NCBI RefSeq assembly: GCF_014192915.1 | Contig: NZ_JACHYN010000003.1 | Span: 186,001 to 250,000, forward strand | Length of the DNA: 64,000 nt | Direction: 5' to 3' | DNA from: Azospirillum sp. OGB3 | Lineage (GTDB): Bacteria; Pseudomonadota; Alphaproteobacteria; Azospirillales; Azospirillaceae | In this document: piece after piece, positions 25,478 through 35,651 of the stretch | Position numbering within the stretch: the first letter of the stretch is position 1 | Layout of the letters: each line of letters starts with the position of its first letter | The notes under the pieces: generated by a model | Seen by the model: only the letters and a program-made list of their open reading frames with translations | Database searches by the model: none | What the model was told of the DNA's origin: nothing | Made by a program: the position numbers and the translations under genes

Positions 25478-26634
25478 GTCGCTTCGTCGACCATCACCTG
25501 ATTGCGGCCGTTCCGCTTGGCCCGGTAGAGGGCCAGGTCGGCGGCGGCCAGTGCCGCGTCGATATCCTCCCCGCTGCGGCAGGCGGCTATTCCGATGCTG
25601 ACGCTGGCAGCGATCTCGTGGCCCTGGAAGGGCAGCGGCCGCGCCGCCACGTCGCGGCGCAGCGCCTCCGCCAACGTCGCCGCCCCGGTGCGGTCGGTGT
25701 CGGGAAGCAGCAGGCAGAACTCCTCCCCACCATAGCGCCCGAACAGGTCGGTGCGGCGCAGCCGCGCCGTGACGGTCTCGGAGAAGAGCCGGAGAAGAGC
25801 GTCGCCGGCGAGATGGCCGAAGGTGTCGTTGACCCGCTTGAAGCGGTCGAGATCGAGAAGCAGCAGGGTCAGCGGCGCGCCGTTGCGTTGCGCTCGCAGC
25901 AACTCCCGCTCGGCGTGCTTCAGGAAGGCCCGGCGGTTGTAGGCGCCGGTCAGCGGGTCGATGGTGCCGATGCGGTCCAGATCCGCCTGAAGCTTCTCGC
26001 TGGTCATGGCGAGGAAACCGAATCCCCAGGCCGTAACCGCAAGGATGGCCTCCAGGAATCCGGCGCTTTGCACCAGGCTGGGTGTCAGGATGCTGTCCAC
26101 CGGCCCACCCCAGGCGGTCAGCACGGCGCGCCCGGCCACGAACAGGGCGTGGAACAGGAACACCAGGGCGGTGACGCGCTGCGCCCGCCGAGGCTTGTCC
26201 GCCGGCCCCATCCACCACAGCTCCAGGGCTGCCAGCAGCGACAGGCCGGTGATTCCGGCGGACATGATCAGGATGCGCGCCGTCACGTCGTTGGTTGCCA
26301 CCACGAACCACGCGATGCCCGTGGTCAGTACGGCGAGCAGCGCCATCCCGAAGCGCCAGGGGATCGACCGCCCGGCGAAGCTGCGCACGCCGAACCAATT
26401 CAGGATGTAGGTGGCGGCCACCAGGGCGTTGCTCAGCGGCACGGCGGCGGCGGGCGGCCAGACCCCGTAAGCGGTGACCATGGCCATTCCGACGGTGCCG
26501 GTCAGCGCTCCCACGGCCCAATAGGCCAGCGCGGTGATGTGGCGGTGCGCCCTCCAGGTCAGGAAGGCGGCGATGGACAGCAGAACGCCGATGCCCACCA
26601 GGACGATGACGAGGGTGCGGGTGTCGAGGATCAT
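25471..26634 (-). CDS. Membrane diguanylate cyclase (GGDEF)
   Basis: 387 residues. N-terminal ~205 residues contain about six to seven hydrophobic helices, probably a membrane sensor module. GGDEF domain from about 220: metal-binding D261 in LLLLDLDRFKRVND, the active site GGEEF at 302-306, and an RxxD inhibitory site (R293-R-T-D296) exactly five residues before it, so it should make c-di-GMP and be product-inhibited. No EAL domain. Convergent with tatC. Confidence 0.92.
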   Translation of the reverse strand: MILDTRTLVIVLVGIGVLLSIAAFLTWRAHRHITALAYWAVGALTGTVGMAMVTAYGVWPPAAAVPLSNALVAATYILNWFGVRSFAGRSIPWRFGMALLAVLTTGIAWFVVATNDVTARILIMSAGITGLSLLAALELWWMGPADKPRRAQRVTALVFLFHALFVAGRAVLTAWGGPVDSILTPSLVQSAGFLEAILAVTAWGFGFLAMTSEKLQADLDRIGTIDPLTGAYNRRAFLKHAERELLRAQRNGAPLTLLLLDLDRFKRVNDTFGHLAGDALLRLFSETVTARLRRTDLFGRYGGEEFCLLLPDTDRTGAATLAEALRRDVAARPLPFQGHEIAASVSIGIAACRSGEDIDAALAAADLALYRAKRNGRNQVMVDEATA

Positions 26635-26819
26635 GTCCGGAGTGGGGAGGGCAGCGGTCGATTTCGGGGTTCTGCACGCATTCGCGTTCCCGGCGCCACC
26701 GATAAGTATAGGACACCAATCATTTCAGGGTCTTTCCCTTCGGCGCGGCTCCGCCTCTGGACCTTCACCCGACGGCGGACTATAACCAGCCTCCCACCCA
26801 TTCCGTATCGCCGTGAGCC

Positions 26820-28085
26820 ATGCACGACCTTCGCGCCATCCGTGAGAACCCCGAATCCTTCGACCGCGGCCTCGCCCGCCGGGGCCTTGAGCCGATGTCG
26901 CCGACGGTGCTGGACCTCGATTCGCGCCGCCGCGCCGCGCAGACCCAGTTGCAGGAGATGCAGGCGCGCCGCAACGAGGCGGCGAAGGAGATCGGCCTCG
27001 CCAAGCGGGAGGGTCGCGACGCCCAGTCCCTGATGGACGAGATGGCGCAGCTCAAGGAGCGGCTGCCCCAGGTCGAGGAGGAGGAGAAGGCGCTGGGCGC
27101 CGAGCTGGACGGCCTGCTCGCCTCCATTCCGAACCGGCCTGCTGACGACGTGCCGGAAGGCCCGGACGAGAGCGCCAACGTCGAGATCCGCCGCTGGGGC
27201 GAGCCGAAGGCCATCGCCGACGCCAAGCAGCATTTCGAGCTGGGCGAGGCGCTGGGCCTGATGGATTTCGAGGCGGCGTCGCGCATGTCCGGCGCCCGCT
27301 TCACCGTCCTCAAGGGCGGGCTGGCCCGGCTGGAGCGCGCGCTCGCCGACTTCATGCTGGACATCCACACCGGCGAGCACGGCTACACCGAGATCGCGCC
27401 GCCCCTGATGGTGCGCGACAACGCGCTGTTCGGCACCGGCCAGCTTCCCAAGTTCGAGGAGGACCTGTTCCGCACGGGCGACCACTATCTGATCCCGACC
27501 TCGGAAGTGCCGCTGACCAACCTCGTCAACGACCAGATCGTTGCGACGGAAGAGCTGCCCCACCGCTACACCGCGCTGACCCCCTGCTTCCGCGCCGAGG
27601 CGGGGTCGGCCGGGCGCGACACGCGCGGCATGATCCGCCAGCACCAGTTCTGGAAGGTCGAGATGGTCAGCGTCACCGCGCCGGACCAGTCGGAGGCGGA
27701 GCACCTGCGCATGACCCAGTGCGCCGAGACCATCCTGCAGCGGCTGGGGCTGCCCTACCGCGTGGTAACGCTGTGCACCGGCGACATGGGCTTCTCAGCG
27801 CGCAAGACCTACGACATCGAGGTCTGGCTGCCCGGCCAGAACATGTACCGCGAGATTTCGAGCTGCTCGAACTGCGGCGACTTCCAGGCCCGCCGCATGA
27901 AGGCCCGCTGCCGCCCGAAGGGTGAGAAGCAGACGCAGTTCGTCCACACGCTGAACGGCTCGGGCGTTGCGGTCGGGCGCTGCCTGATCGCGGTGCTGGA
28001 GAACTACCAGCAGCCCGATGGCTCCATCCTGGTTCCCGAAGCGCTCCGGCCCTACATGCGCGGGCTGGAAAGGATCACCGCCTGA
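26820..28085 (+). CDS. serS: Serine--tRNA ligase
   Basis: 421 residues, class II synthetase. N-terminal coiled-coil arm (about 28-105) that binds the long variable arm of tRNA-Ser; motif 2 [29 protein letters not shown]; motif 3 [19 protein letters not shown]. Its last base overlaps the ATG of surE (28085), indicating coupling. Confidence 0.97.
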   Translation: MHDLRAIRENPESFDRGLARRGLEPMSPTVLDLDSRRRAAQTQLQEMQARRNEAAKEIGLAKREGRDAQSLMDEMAQLKERLPQVEEEEKALGAELDGLLASIPNRPADDVPEGPDESANVEIRRWGEPKAIADAKQHFELGEALGLMDFEAASRMSGARFTVLKGGLARLERALADFMLDIHTGEHGYTEIAPPLMVRDNALFGTGQLPKFEEDLFRTGDHYLIPTSEVPLTNLVNDQIVATEELPHRYTALTPCFRAEAGSAGRDTRGMIRQHQFWKVEMVSVTAPDQSEAEHLRMTQCAETILQRLGLPYRVVTLCTGDMGFSARKTYDIEVWLPGQNMYREISSCSNCGDFQARRMKARCRPKGEKQTQFVHTLNGSGVAVGRCLIAVLENYQQPDGSILVPEALRPYMRGLERITA

Positions 28086-28867
28086 TGTTCGATCACCCGC
28101 TCGACCTGTCGAACGCGCGCATTCTCGTCACCAACGACGACGGCATCCACGCGCCGGGCCTGAAAATCCTGGAGGCCATCGCCCGCTCCATCTCCGACGA
28201 CGTTTGGGTGGTGGCGCCGGAGATGGAGCAGTCGGCGGCCAGCCATTCGCTGACCATCAACCGGCCGCTGCGGCTGCGCCAGCTGGACGAGCGGCGCTAC
28301 ACGGTGGACGGCACGCCGACCGACTGCGTCCTGCTGGCCGTCAACCACATCATGAAGGACGCCCGTCCGACGCTGGTCCTGTCCGGCGTCAACCAGGGCT
28401 CCAACATCGGCGAGGACGTGACCTATTCGGGCACCATCGCGGCGGCCATGGAGGCGACCCTGCTGGGCGTTCCGGCCATCGCGCTCAGCCAGCATTACGA
28501 AAACCGCGCCCAGATCGACTGGTCGGCGGCGGAGCGCTGGGGGGCGGAGGTGATCCGCAAGGCCGTCTCCACGCCCTGGCCGAAATACGTCCTGCTCAAC
28601 GTGAACTTCCCGGCCTGCCCGGCGGCGGAGGTCACAGGCATCCAGGTGGTCCGCCACGGCAAGCGCAAGATCGGCGACGAGCTGGTGGAGCGTGTCGATC
28701 CGCGCGGCAAGCCCTATATTTGGATCGGAACCCTGCGCGGCGAGGCCGACGTGGCGCCCGACACCGACATCCATGTGGTCTTCCACGGCGGTATTTCGGT
28801 GACGCCGGTCTATCTGGACCTGACGCACACGCCGACGCTCCAGACCTTGCGGCACGCGTTCGAGTAA
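28085..28867 (+). CDS. surE: 5'/3'-nucleotidase SurE
   Basis: 260 residues. Metal-binding VTNDDGIHAPGL near the start, S/N ligands in VAPEMEQSAASHSLT, and SGVNQGSNIGEDVTYSGTIAAAMEA. Hydrolyses nucleoside monophosphates. Its position between serS and pcm matches the widespread surE-pcm-nlpD arrangement. Confidence 0.96.
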   Translation: MFDHPLDLSNARILVTNDDGIHAPGLKILEAIARSISDDVWVVAPEMEQSAASHSLTINRPLRLRQLDERRYTVDGTPTDCVLLAVNHIMKDARPTLVLSGVNQGSNIGEDVTYSGTIAAAMEATLLGVPAIALSQHYENRAQIDWSAAERWGAEVIRKAVSTPWPKYVLLNVNFPACPAAEVTGIQVVRHGKRKIGDELVERVDPRGKPYIWIGTLRGEADVAPDTDIHVVFHGGISVTPVYLDLTHTPTLQTLRHAFE

Positions 28868-28895
28868 GATGACTTCCGAGGTGAATGGGTAGGAT

Positions 28896-29549
28896 GTGAC
28901 GGTCGAGGCTCGCAAGATCCGGCTTCTGATGGCGTTGCGCCGCAATGGCGTGACCGACACCCGGGTTCTGGCCGCGATCGAGCGAATCCCGCGCGAGCGC
29001 TTCGTCCCCGCCCCCTTCCAGGATCAAGCGTGGGAGGACACGGCGCTTCCCATCGACCTTGGCCAGACCATCAGCCAGCCTTTGATCGTGGCGCTGATGA
29101 CCCAGGCCCTGGAGTTGGGGGAGCGGCAGACGGTGCTGGAGATCGGCACCGGCTCCGGCTATCAGGCGGCGGTTTTGTCGCGGCTGTGCCGACGGGTCTA
29201 CACCGTCGAGCGGCTGCGGCCGCTGCTGACCGAGGCGGAGGCGCGATTCCAGGCTCTGCGCCTGAACAACATCACGACCCGCCACGGCGACGGGACGAAG
29301 GGCTGGCCCGAGCAGGCGCCGTTCGAGCGCATACTGGTCACGGCCGCCGGAGGCCCCGATGCGCCAAAGGACTTGACGGATCAGCTCGCCGTTGGTGGTG
29401 TCATGGTCATCCCGCTGGGGGGCGACTACCGCGGCCAGCGGGTCGTCCGCATCCGGCGGACCGAAACCGGTCTTACACGGGAGGACTTGTGGCCCGTCCG
29501 CTTCGTACCGTTGCTGTCCGACCCTCCGTCCCCCGCCGGAACGGAATAG
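28896..29549 (+). CDS. pcm: Protein-L-isoaspartate O-methyltransferase
   Basis: 217 residues. SAM-binding VLEIGTGSGYQAAVLSRL and the family motif DLGQTISQPLIVALMTQAL are clear, plus RILVTAAGG. Repairs isoaspartyl damage in proteins. Starts 28 bases after surE; the GTG start is supported by the family N-terminus (ARKIRLLMALRRNGVTD). Confidence 0.95.
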   Translation: MTVEARKIRLLMALRRNGVTDTRVLAAIERIPRERFVPAPFQDQAWEDTALPIDLGQTISQPLIVALMTQALELGERQTVLEIGTGSGYQAAVLSRLCRRVYTVERLRPLLTEAEARFQALRLNNITTRHGDGTKGWPEQAPFERILVTAAGGPDAPKDLTDQLAVGGVMVIPLGGDYRGQRVVRIRRTETGLTREDLWPVRFVPLLSDPPSPAGTE

Positions 29550-29575
29550 CCGGCCCGTTCGGCGTGCCATTCGGC

Positions 29576-30847
29576 GTGACAGGACGCTCCCTTGTCGCGG
29601 CGCTGGCGGTGATCCCGCTGCTCGCCGCCTGCCAGCAGCGCACCGGCGATCTCGCGCCGGTCACCTCGGTGTCCAACACCCCGGATTCGATCGGAGGCGC
29701 CGTCATCGTGCAGCGCGGGGACTCCGCCTATTCGCTGTCGCGGCGCTACAACGTGCCGCTGCGCGACCTGCTGGAGGTCAACCACCTGTCGCCGCCTTAC
29801 CAGCTCCAGGTTGGGCAGCGCCTCGTCCTGCCGGTGTCGCGCCAATACATCGTCCAGCGCGGTGACACGCTGTACGGCATCTCCCGCATGTTCAGCGCGG
29901 ACATGAGCGAGTTGACCCGGCTCAACGGTCTGACCGCGCCCTACGCGGTTCAGGCCGGGCAACCGCTGCGCCTGCCGGGCGGTGATGCCCCGGGCGGCAC
30001 CGCGGTGGCCCAGGCGCCGTCCTCCAGCGCGGGGGCCGCCGTCGGCGGCGTGGTGGCCTCGGCGCCGGTCAAGCAGGTGTCGCGCGGGTCCATCCAGGCG
30101 GCGGAGCTGCCGCCGCCGGGCGCATCGGCATCGACACCGGCCCCGGTGGAAAGCCCCTCACAGACCGCGACCGTCCTCGCGCCGGCGCCCGGTGCCAAGC
30201 CGTCCGGCGCGCCGGAGGTGGCGTCGGCGGCGCCCGTCTATCAGCCGGGGCAGGCCCCGACCTCGCTGCGCCCGCCCGGCCAGAAGCCCGCCGTTCCGGA
30301 GCCGGCACCCGCGCCGCGTGCCGTCGAGGCCGCTCCGGTCCCGCCACCGCCGCCGGCACAGGAGGTCGCCGCCGCTCCGCCCCCGCCGCCGAAGGCCGCG
30401 GAGCAAGCGACGTCGCAGCGCGCCACCGGGCGCCTGCTCTGGCCGGTGAAGGGGAAGGTGATCTCGACCTTCGGGCCGAAGCCGGACGGTCTGCACAACG
30501 ACGGCCTGAACATCGCCGCCAGCAAGGGAACGGCGGTGGTCGCCGCCGACAACGGTGTCGTCGCCTACGCCGGCAACGAACTGCGCGGCTTCGGCAACCT
30601 GCTGCTGGTGAAGCATTCGGACGGCTTCATCACCGCCTACGCCCATCTCGACCGCATCGACGTCGAGCGGGGCGTGGCGGTGAAGCGCGGGCAGGCCATC
30701 GGCACGGTCGGTCAGACCGGATCGGTGACGAGCCCGCAGCTTCATTTCGAACTGCGCAAGGGCAGCCAAGCGGTCGATCCGCGCGACCGCATGGAGCCGC
30801 GGGTCAGCGAAGGGGCTTCCCCAGACGGCCAGCCAGGTCCTGGATGA
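29576..30847 (+). CDS. NlpD-like lipoprotein: two LysM domains and a degenerate LytM domain
   Basis: About 423 residues from the GTG at 29576, which gives a compact lipoprotein signal (VTGRSLVAALAVIPLLAAC); a GTG at 29489 behind GGAGGA inside pcm is an alternative start. Two LysM domains (VIVQRGDSAYSLSRRYNV..., YIVQRGDTLYGISRMFS...) bind peptidoglycan; a Pro/Ala linker follows; the C-terminal M23 domain carries LNIAASKGTAVVAADNG and SPQLHFELRKG. The Zn ligands H, D and the first H of HxH are N, N and Q here, so it is probably a non-catalytic amidase activator, like E. coli NlpD. Its end overlaps the convergent ATPase gene by 44 bases. Confidence 0.88.
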   Translation: MTGRSLVAALAVIPLLAACQQRTGDLAPVTSVSNTPDSIGGAVIVQRGDSAYSLSRRYNVPLRDLLEVNHLSPPYQLQVGQRLVLPVSRQYIVQRGDTLYGISRMFSADMSELTRLNGLTAPYAVQAGQPLRLPGGDAPGGTAVAQAPSSSAGAAVGGVVASAPVKQVSRGSIQAAELPPPGASASTPAPVESPSQTATVLAPAPGAKPSGAPEVASAAPVYQPGQAPTSLRPPGQKPAVPEPAPAPRAVEAAPVPPPPPAQEVAAAPPPPPKAAEQATSQRATGRLLWPVKGKVISTFGPKPDGLHNDGLNIAASKGTAVVAADNGVVAYAGNELRGFGNLLLVKHSDGFITAYAHLDRIDVERGVAVKRGQAIGTVGQTGSVTSPQLHFELRKGSQAVDPRDRMEPRVSEGASPDGQPGPG

Positions 30848-31661
30848 ACTGCCAGGCCACCCGGCCGGAGCGGCTGCCGCGGGTCACCGACCATTCCACG
30901 GCCTCGGCCCGCAGCTGCTCCGCCGGGATGTCCAGCCCGAAGCGGGCGGCGTAGCCCTCGATCATCGCGAAGTAGGTCGGCTGGTCGCAGTTGTGGAAGC
31001 CCAGCCACAGGCCGAAGCGGTCGGACAGCGACACCTTCTCCTCGACCGCCTCCGCCGGGTTGATCGCGGTGGAGCGCTCGTTCTCGATCATGTCGCGCGG
31101 CATCAGGTGGCGGCGGTTGGAGGTGGCGTAGAACACCACATTCTCCGGACGCCCCTCGATCCCGCCCTCCAGGACGGCCTTCAGCGACTTGTAATGCGCG
31201 TCGTCATGGTCGAAGGACAGGTCGTCGCAGAACAGGATGAAGCGGCGCGGCTCGTCCTTCAGCCGGGCGAGCAGGCGGGGCAGGGTGGGGATGTCCTCGC
31301 GATGGATCTCCACCAGCGCCAGCGTGCCGGGATGGTCCTGCGCCACCGCGGCGTGAACCGACTTGACCAGCGAGCTCTTGCCCATGCCGCGCGAGCCCCA
31401 GAGCAGGGCGTTGTTGGCCGGCAGGCCGGTGGCGAAGCGGGTGGTGTTGTCCAGCAGGATGTCGCGCTGGCGTTCGACGCCGCGCAGCAGGCCGATCTCC
31501 ACGCGGTTGACGGCGGGCACCGGCTCCAGCCGGTCGGGATCGGCGTGCCAGACGAAGGCGTCGGCGGCGCCGAGGTCGAGCCGGCCCGGCGGCGGCGGTG
31601 CGAGCCGTTCCAGGGCCTCGGCGATGCGGGTGAGGAGGGGCAGCAACTGGGCGTCCGACAT
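30804..31661 (-). CDS. DUF815 AAA ATPase
   Basis: 285 residues from the ATG at 31661 (MSDAQLLPLLTRIAEAL). Walker A GSRGMGKSS (89-97), Walker B RRFILFCDDLSFD (about 140-152), the sensor-1 type YATSNRRHLMPRDM, and a WLGFHNCDQPTYFAMIEGYA lid. DUF815 is a widespread ATPase family of unknown role. Adjacent to the yajC-secDF region in alphaproteobacteria. Tail-to-tail overlap with the NlpD-like gene. Confidence 0.9.
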   Translation of the reverse strand: MSDAQLLPLLTRIAEALERLAPPPPGRLDLGAADAFVWHADPDRLEPVPAVNRVEIGLLRGVERQRDILLDNTTRFATGLPANNALLWGSRGMGKSSLVKSVHAAVAQDHPGTLALVEIHREDIPTLPRLLARLKDEPRRFILFCDDLSFDHDDAHYKSLKAVLEGGIEGRPENVVFYATSNRRHLMPRDMIENERSTAINPAEAVEEKVSLSDRFGLWLGFHNCDQPTYFAMIEGYAARFGLDIPAEQLRAEAVEWSVTRGSRSGRVAWQFIQDLAGRLGKPLR

Positions 31662-31799
31662 CGTGTTCCTTCGCAGGCGTTTCTTCCGGTTTCGTTGCGC
31701 CGACCCTAACCCGCCGGCGCGCCGCCGGACAAGGAGGCGCGCTTGCGGGGGAGGCGTGCGCGCCGTTATGGTGCGCCCAGCGCGAACCGAGGGCCGGCC

Positions 31800-32540
31800 A
31801 TGCACGCAGAACGTTCCACCGATCTCCCGAAGCCGGCGGGGAGCGCCGACCATGTCCTGCGGCGGCTGGAGGAAACGCCCCTTCGCGAAGACCCTTTCCC
31901 GCATCTGGTGGTGCCGGACGCCCTGCCGGCCGACCTCTACGCTCGCGCGGTCGCCCAATGGCCGCGGTTCGAGGCGTTGGCCCTCCTGCAGATGGACACG
32001 CTTCCCCAGCGCCATCAGATGGTGCTGACCGACCGCAATCTGCGGGAGATGGAGCCGGAGGCCTCCGCGGTCTGGCGGGAGGTCCGCGATTCCCTGTTCG
32101 GGCCGGAGACGCTGAAACGTCTCGCCCCGCGCTTCCCCTCGCTCGCCGCCAAGCTGGAGACGCCCGTCGCAGCCCGGCCGGCGACGGTCTATGCGCGGCT
32201 GGTCGAGGACCATGCGGGCCATTCCATGCTGCCCCACACCGACGTGTTCGGCACCTTCCTGTCCATGCTGCTCTACATGCCGGCGGACGGCAGCCGCCCC
32301 GATCTCGGGACGGCGCTGTACCGGCCGCGCGATCCGTCCTTCACCGCCAACGCCGGGCGGTCGACGGAGCGGTTCCCGCGCGAGGATTTCGAACTGGCCG
32401 GCACCGCGCCCTTCCTGCCGAACCATCTGCTGGCCTACGCGCCGTCCGACCGGTCCTTCCATGGAGTGGAGCCGGTGGAGGCGCCCTGCACGCGCCGCTT
32501 CCTGCTTCTCTTTGCCGTGATGGACAGCCGCGGCCCTTGA
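31800..32540 (+). CDS. 2OG-Fe(II) oxygenase-like protein
   Basis: 246 residues from the ATG at 31800; the region before it is Arg-rich and unlikely to be coding. Fe ligands are visible: H146 and D148 in LPHTDVFG and a distal H221 in RSFHGVEPV, with an Arg about 11 residues later in TRRFLLLF for 2-oxoglutarate. This is the double-stranded beta-helix layout of prolyl-hydroxylase-like enzymes. Substrate unknown; a peptide or sugar are possible. Confidence 0.75.
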   Translation: MHAERSTDLPKPAGSADHVLRRLEETPLREDPFPHLVVPDALPADLYARAVAQWPRFEALALLQMDTLPQRHQMVLTDRNLREMEPEASAVWREVRDSLFGPETLKRLAPRFPSLAAKLETPVAARPATVYARLVEDHAGHSMLPHTDVFGTFLSMLLYMPADGSRPDLGTALYRPRDPSFTANAGRSTERFPREDFELAGTAPFLPNHLLAYAPSDRSFHGVEPVEAPCTRRFLLLFAVMDSRGP

Positions 32541-32651
32541 AGCCCGGCGGGCGTACCCCTATTCCATTGCATCGACGGCCCGGACCGTTATAGTCGCCGC
32601 GTCCGCGAGCGCCCGCTGCGCCTTCGGAACCAAACCACAGGGAGCCTCCAG

Positions 32652-33023
32652 ATGTTCGTTTCGACGGCCTATGCACAGACCGCCGCGCCCGCCGCCGGTG
32701 GGGCCGACATGATCGTGCAGTTCCTGCCGCTGATCCTGATTTTCGTCGTCTTCTATTTCCTGCTGATCCGTCCGCAGCAGAAGAAGATGAAGGAACACAA
32801 GGGCATGCTGGAGGCCATCCGTCGCGGCGACCGCGTGGTGACCGGCGGCGGCATCATCGGCACGATCACCAAGGTCGGCCCGGACGACGAACTCCAGGTC
32901 GAGATCGCCGAGAACGTCCGTGTCCGCGTCATGCGCTCCACCGTGAACCTCGTGCTGTCGAAGTCCGAGCCGGCCAAGAGCGCCGACGACAAGGCTGAAG
33001 AGAAGGTCGTGGACCGCAAGTAA
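32652..33023 (+). CDS. yajC: Preprotein translocase subunit YajC
   Basis: 123 residues. A single membrane helix (IVQFLPLILIFVVFYFLLIRPQQKK) with the RPQQKK end that marks YajC, then a small soluble domain (GDRVVTGGGIIGTITKV). Component of the SecDF-YajC accessory complex; secD follows after 36 bases. Confidence 0.96.
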   Translation: MFVSTAYAQTAAPAAGGADMIVQFLPLILIFVVFYFLLIRPQQKKMKEHKGMLEAIRRGDRVVTGGGIIGTITKVGPDDELQVEIAENVRVRVMRSTVNLVLSKSEPAKSADDKAEEKVVDRK

Positions 33024-33059
33024 CGCGGTTCTCCGGTAGCGAACGGGACTGGTTTACGA

Positions 33060-34658
33060 ATGCTGTATTTTCCGCGCTGGAAGATTTTTCTGATCGTCGC
33101 GATCTGCGTGCTCGGGACCATCCTCACGCTGCCGAATTTTTTCAGCCGCGAGACGCTGTCGGCCCTGCCGAACTGGTACGCGCACAGCCGGGTCAACCTC
33201 GGCCTCGACCTGCGCGGCGGGTCGCACCTGCTGCTCGAGGTGGACATGGGCGCGGTCATCCGTGACCGCGTCGAAAGCCTGGTCGATTCGGCGCGCACCC
33301 AGCTGCGCAACGACAATGTCGGCTACACGGCGATCAACCCGGGCGACCGCGGCATCACCGTGCAGCTCCGCGACCCGGCGCAGGGCGACACGGCGGTGCG
33401 GGCGCTGCGCCAGCTCGCCAACACCATCGGCGGCGGACCGCTCGGCGGCGGCCAGCCCGACCTGGAGGTCACCGCCAGCGGCGGCAGCGTCACCGCCCGG
33501 CTCAGCGAGATCGCGCTGCGCGAGCGCGCCACCCAGGCCATCGAACAATCCATCGAGATCGTGCGCCGCCGCATCGACGAGACCGGCGTCAACGAGCCGA
33601 CCATCGCCCGCCAGGGCGCCGACCGCATCCTGGTCCAGCTTCCCGGCGTCGAGGACCCCGACCGCGTGAAGCGGCTGCTCGGCACCACGGCGAAGATGAC
33701 CTTCCGGCTGGTCGACATGAACGCCGACCCGAGCGCCGGCCGCGCCCCTCCGGGCACCGACATTCTGCCCTCGGCGGAAGGCGGGCGGGCGCAGAGCGCC
33801 TACGTCATCCGCAAGAAGGTCGAAGTGGACGGCGCCAACCTGACCAACGCCACCGCGGGCAGCAACCCACAGACCGGCGAGTGGGTGGTCAATTTCGAAT
33901 TCGACAGCATCGGCGCCCGCCGCTTTGCCGACGTGACCCGCGCCAACGTCGGCCGGCCCTTCGCCATCGTGCTCGACAACAAGGTCATCAGCGCCCCGGT
34001 GATCCGCGAGCCGATCACCGGCGGGCGTGGCCAGATCAGCGGCAGCTTCACCGCCGCCGACGCCAACGACCTCGCCGTCCTGCTGCGCGCCGGCGCGCTG
34101 CCGGCCCCGCTGAAAGTGATCGAGGAGCGCACGGTCGGCCCTGACCTCGGCGCCGACTCCATCCGCGCCGGCCTGATGTCGGTGGGCATCGGCTTCGTGC
34201 TGGTCTGCGCCTATATGATCGCCGCCTACGGCCTGTTCGGTGCCTTCGCCTGCTTCGCCCTGCTGGTCAACACCATCCTGACGCTGGCCGCGCTGTCCCT
34301 GCTCCAGGCGACGCTGACGCTGCCGGGCATCGCCGGCGTCCTGCTGTCGCTCGGTCTGGCGGTCGACGCCAACATTCTGATCAACGAGCGCATCCGCGAG
34401 GAAACGAAGAAGGGCCGCGGCGTCTTCGGCTCGGTGGAGGCCGGCTTCAACCGCGCCTACTCCACCATCGTGGACGCCAACCTGACCACCGCCATCAAGA
34501 TGGCCATCCTGTTCGTGCTGGGCACCGGCGCGATCAAGGGCTTTGCCGTCACCATCACCTTCGGCATCCTGATTTCGCTGTTCACGGCCACCGTGCTCGT
34601 GCGTCTCATGATGGTCAGTTGGCTGCGCAAGACGCGGCCGGCCGCCCTGCCGGTGTAA
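33060..34658 (+). CDS. secD: Protein translocase subunit SecD
   Basis: 532 residues. N-terminal helix, periplasmic P1 domain, LGLDLRGGSHLLLEVD, DRILVQLPGVEDPDRVK, then six membrane helices in the second half (GIAGVLLSLGLAVDANILINERIREE). It uses the proton motive force to complete export. Co-transcribed with yajC and secF. Confidence 0.97.
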   Translation: MLYFPRWKIFLIVAICVLGTILTLPNFFSRETLSALPNWYAHSRVNLGLDLRGGSHLLLEVDMGAVIRDRVESLVDSARTQLRNDNVGYTAINPGDRGITVQLRDPAQGDTAVRALRQLANTIGGGPLGGGQPDLEVTASGGSVTARLSEIALRERATQAIEQSIEIVRRRIDETGVNEPTIARQGADRILVQLPGVEDPDRVKRLLGTTAKMTFRLVDMNADPSAGRAPPGTDILPSAEGGRAQSAYVIRKKVEVDGANLTNATAGSNPQTGEWVVNFEFDSIGARRFADVTRANVGRPFAIVLDNKVISAPVIREPITGGRGQISGSFTAADANDLAVLLRAGALPAPLKVIEERTVGPDLGADSIRAGLMSVGIGFVLVCAYMIAAYGLFGAFACFALLVNTILTLAALSLLQATLTLPGIAGVLLSLGLAVDANILINERIREETKKGRGVFGSVEAGFNRAYSTIVDANLTTAIKMAILFVLGTGAIKGFAVTITFGILISLFTATVLVRLMMVSWLRKTRPAALPV

Positions 34659-34670
34659 GAGGTCATTCCC

Positions 34671-35624
34671 ATGTTCCGGCTTCGTCTGGTCCCTGACAAC
34701 ACCAACATCCAGTTCATGCGCGGGCGACACGCCGGCCTGATCGTGTCGGCGTTCCTGTCGATCGCGTCGGTGGTGCTGTTCTTCTATCCCGGGCTGAACT
34801 ACGGCATCGACTTCCGCGGCGGCATCGTCATCGAGGCGCGCACGCCGCAGGCCGCCGACTTCGCCTCGCTGCGCCACACGCTGACCCAGCTCAACATGGG
34901 GCAGGTGGCGTTGCAGGAGTTCGGCTCGCCCCAGGACGTGCTGATCCGGCTGGAACGCCAGCCGGGCGACGACGCGGCCCAGCAGGTGGCCGCCGACAAG
35001 GTGAGGGCCACGCTCGCCCAGGAGATTCCCGGCACCACCGTGCGCCGCGTCGAGGCGGTCGGCGCGTCGGTCAGCGGCGAGCTGTTCTTCAACGGCATGC
35101 TGGCGCTCGGCCTCGCGCTTCTGGCGATGCTGGTCTACATCTGGTTCCGCTTCGAATGGCAGTTCGGCTTCGGCGCCATCGTGACGCTGCTGCTGGACGT
35201 GACGAAGGTGGTCGGCTTCTACGCGATCACCGGGATGCAGTTCAACCTGACGGCCATCGCGGCGATCCTGACGATCATGGGCTATTCGACCAACGACAAG
35301 GTCGTGGTCTATGACCGCATGCGCGAAAATCTGCGCATCTACAAGAAGATGCCGTTGCGCGAGCTGATCGACCGCTCGATCAACGAGACGCTGAACCGCA
35401 CGCTGGGCACCTCCATGTCGACGCTGCTGTCGATCCTGCCGCTGGCCTTCTTCGGCGGCGAGGCGCTGCAGGACTTCGGTATCGTGCTGATCTTCGGCAT
35501 TTTCCTGGCGACCTCCTCGTCCATTTTCATCGCCGCCCCCATCTTGCTGTTCCTGGGCGAGAACCGGCTGCGCCGCAACGCGCCGGCGGACAACGCGGCC
35601 CCGGCCGCCAACCCGACGCCGTGA
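34671..35624 (+). CDS. secF: Protein translocase subunit SecF
   Basis: 317 residues. N-terminal helix, NYGIDFRGGIVIEARTP, then the five C-terminal membrane helices with MGYSTNDKVVVYDRMREN, NETLNRTLGTSMSTLLSI. Partner of SecD, 12 bases downstream of it. Confidence 0.97.
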   Translation: MFRLRLVPDNTNIQFMRGRHAGLIVSAFLSIASVVLFFYPGLNYGIDFRGGIVIEARTPQAADFASLRHTLTQLNMGQVALQEFGSPQDVLIRLERQPGDDAAQQVAADKVRATLAQEIPGTTVRRVEAVGASVSGELFFNGMLALGLALLAMLVYIWFRFEWQFGFGAIVTLLLDVTKVVGFYAITGMQFNLTAIAAILTIMGYSTNDKVVVYDRMRENLRIYKKMPLRELIDRSINETLNRTLGTSMSTLLSILPLAFFGGEALQDFGIVLIFGIFLATSSSIFIAAPILLFLGENRLRRNAPADNAAPAANPTP

Positions 35625-35651
35625 TCGGAAAGAACAGGAAACGGACAAGAG

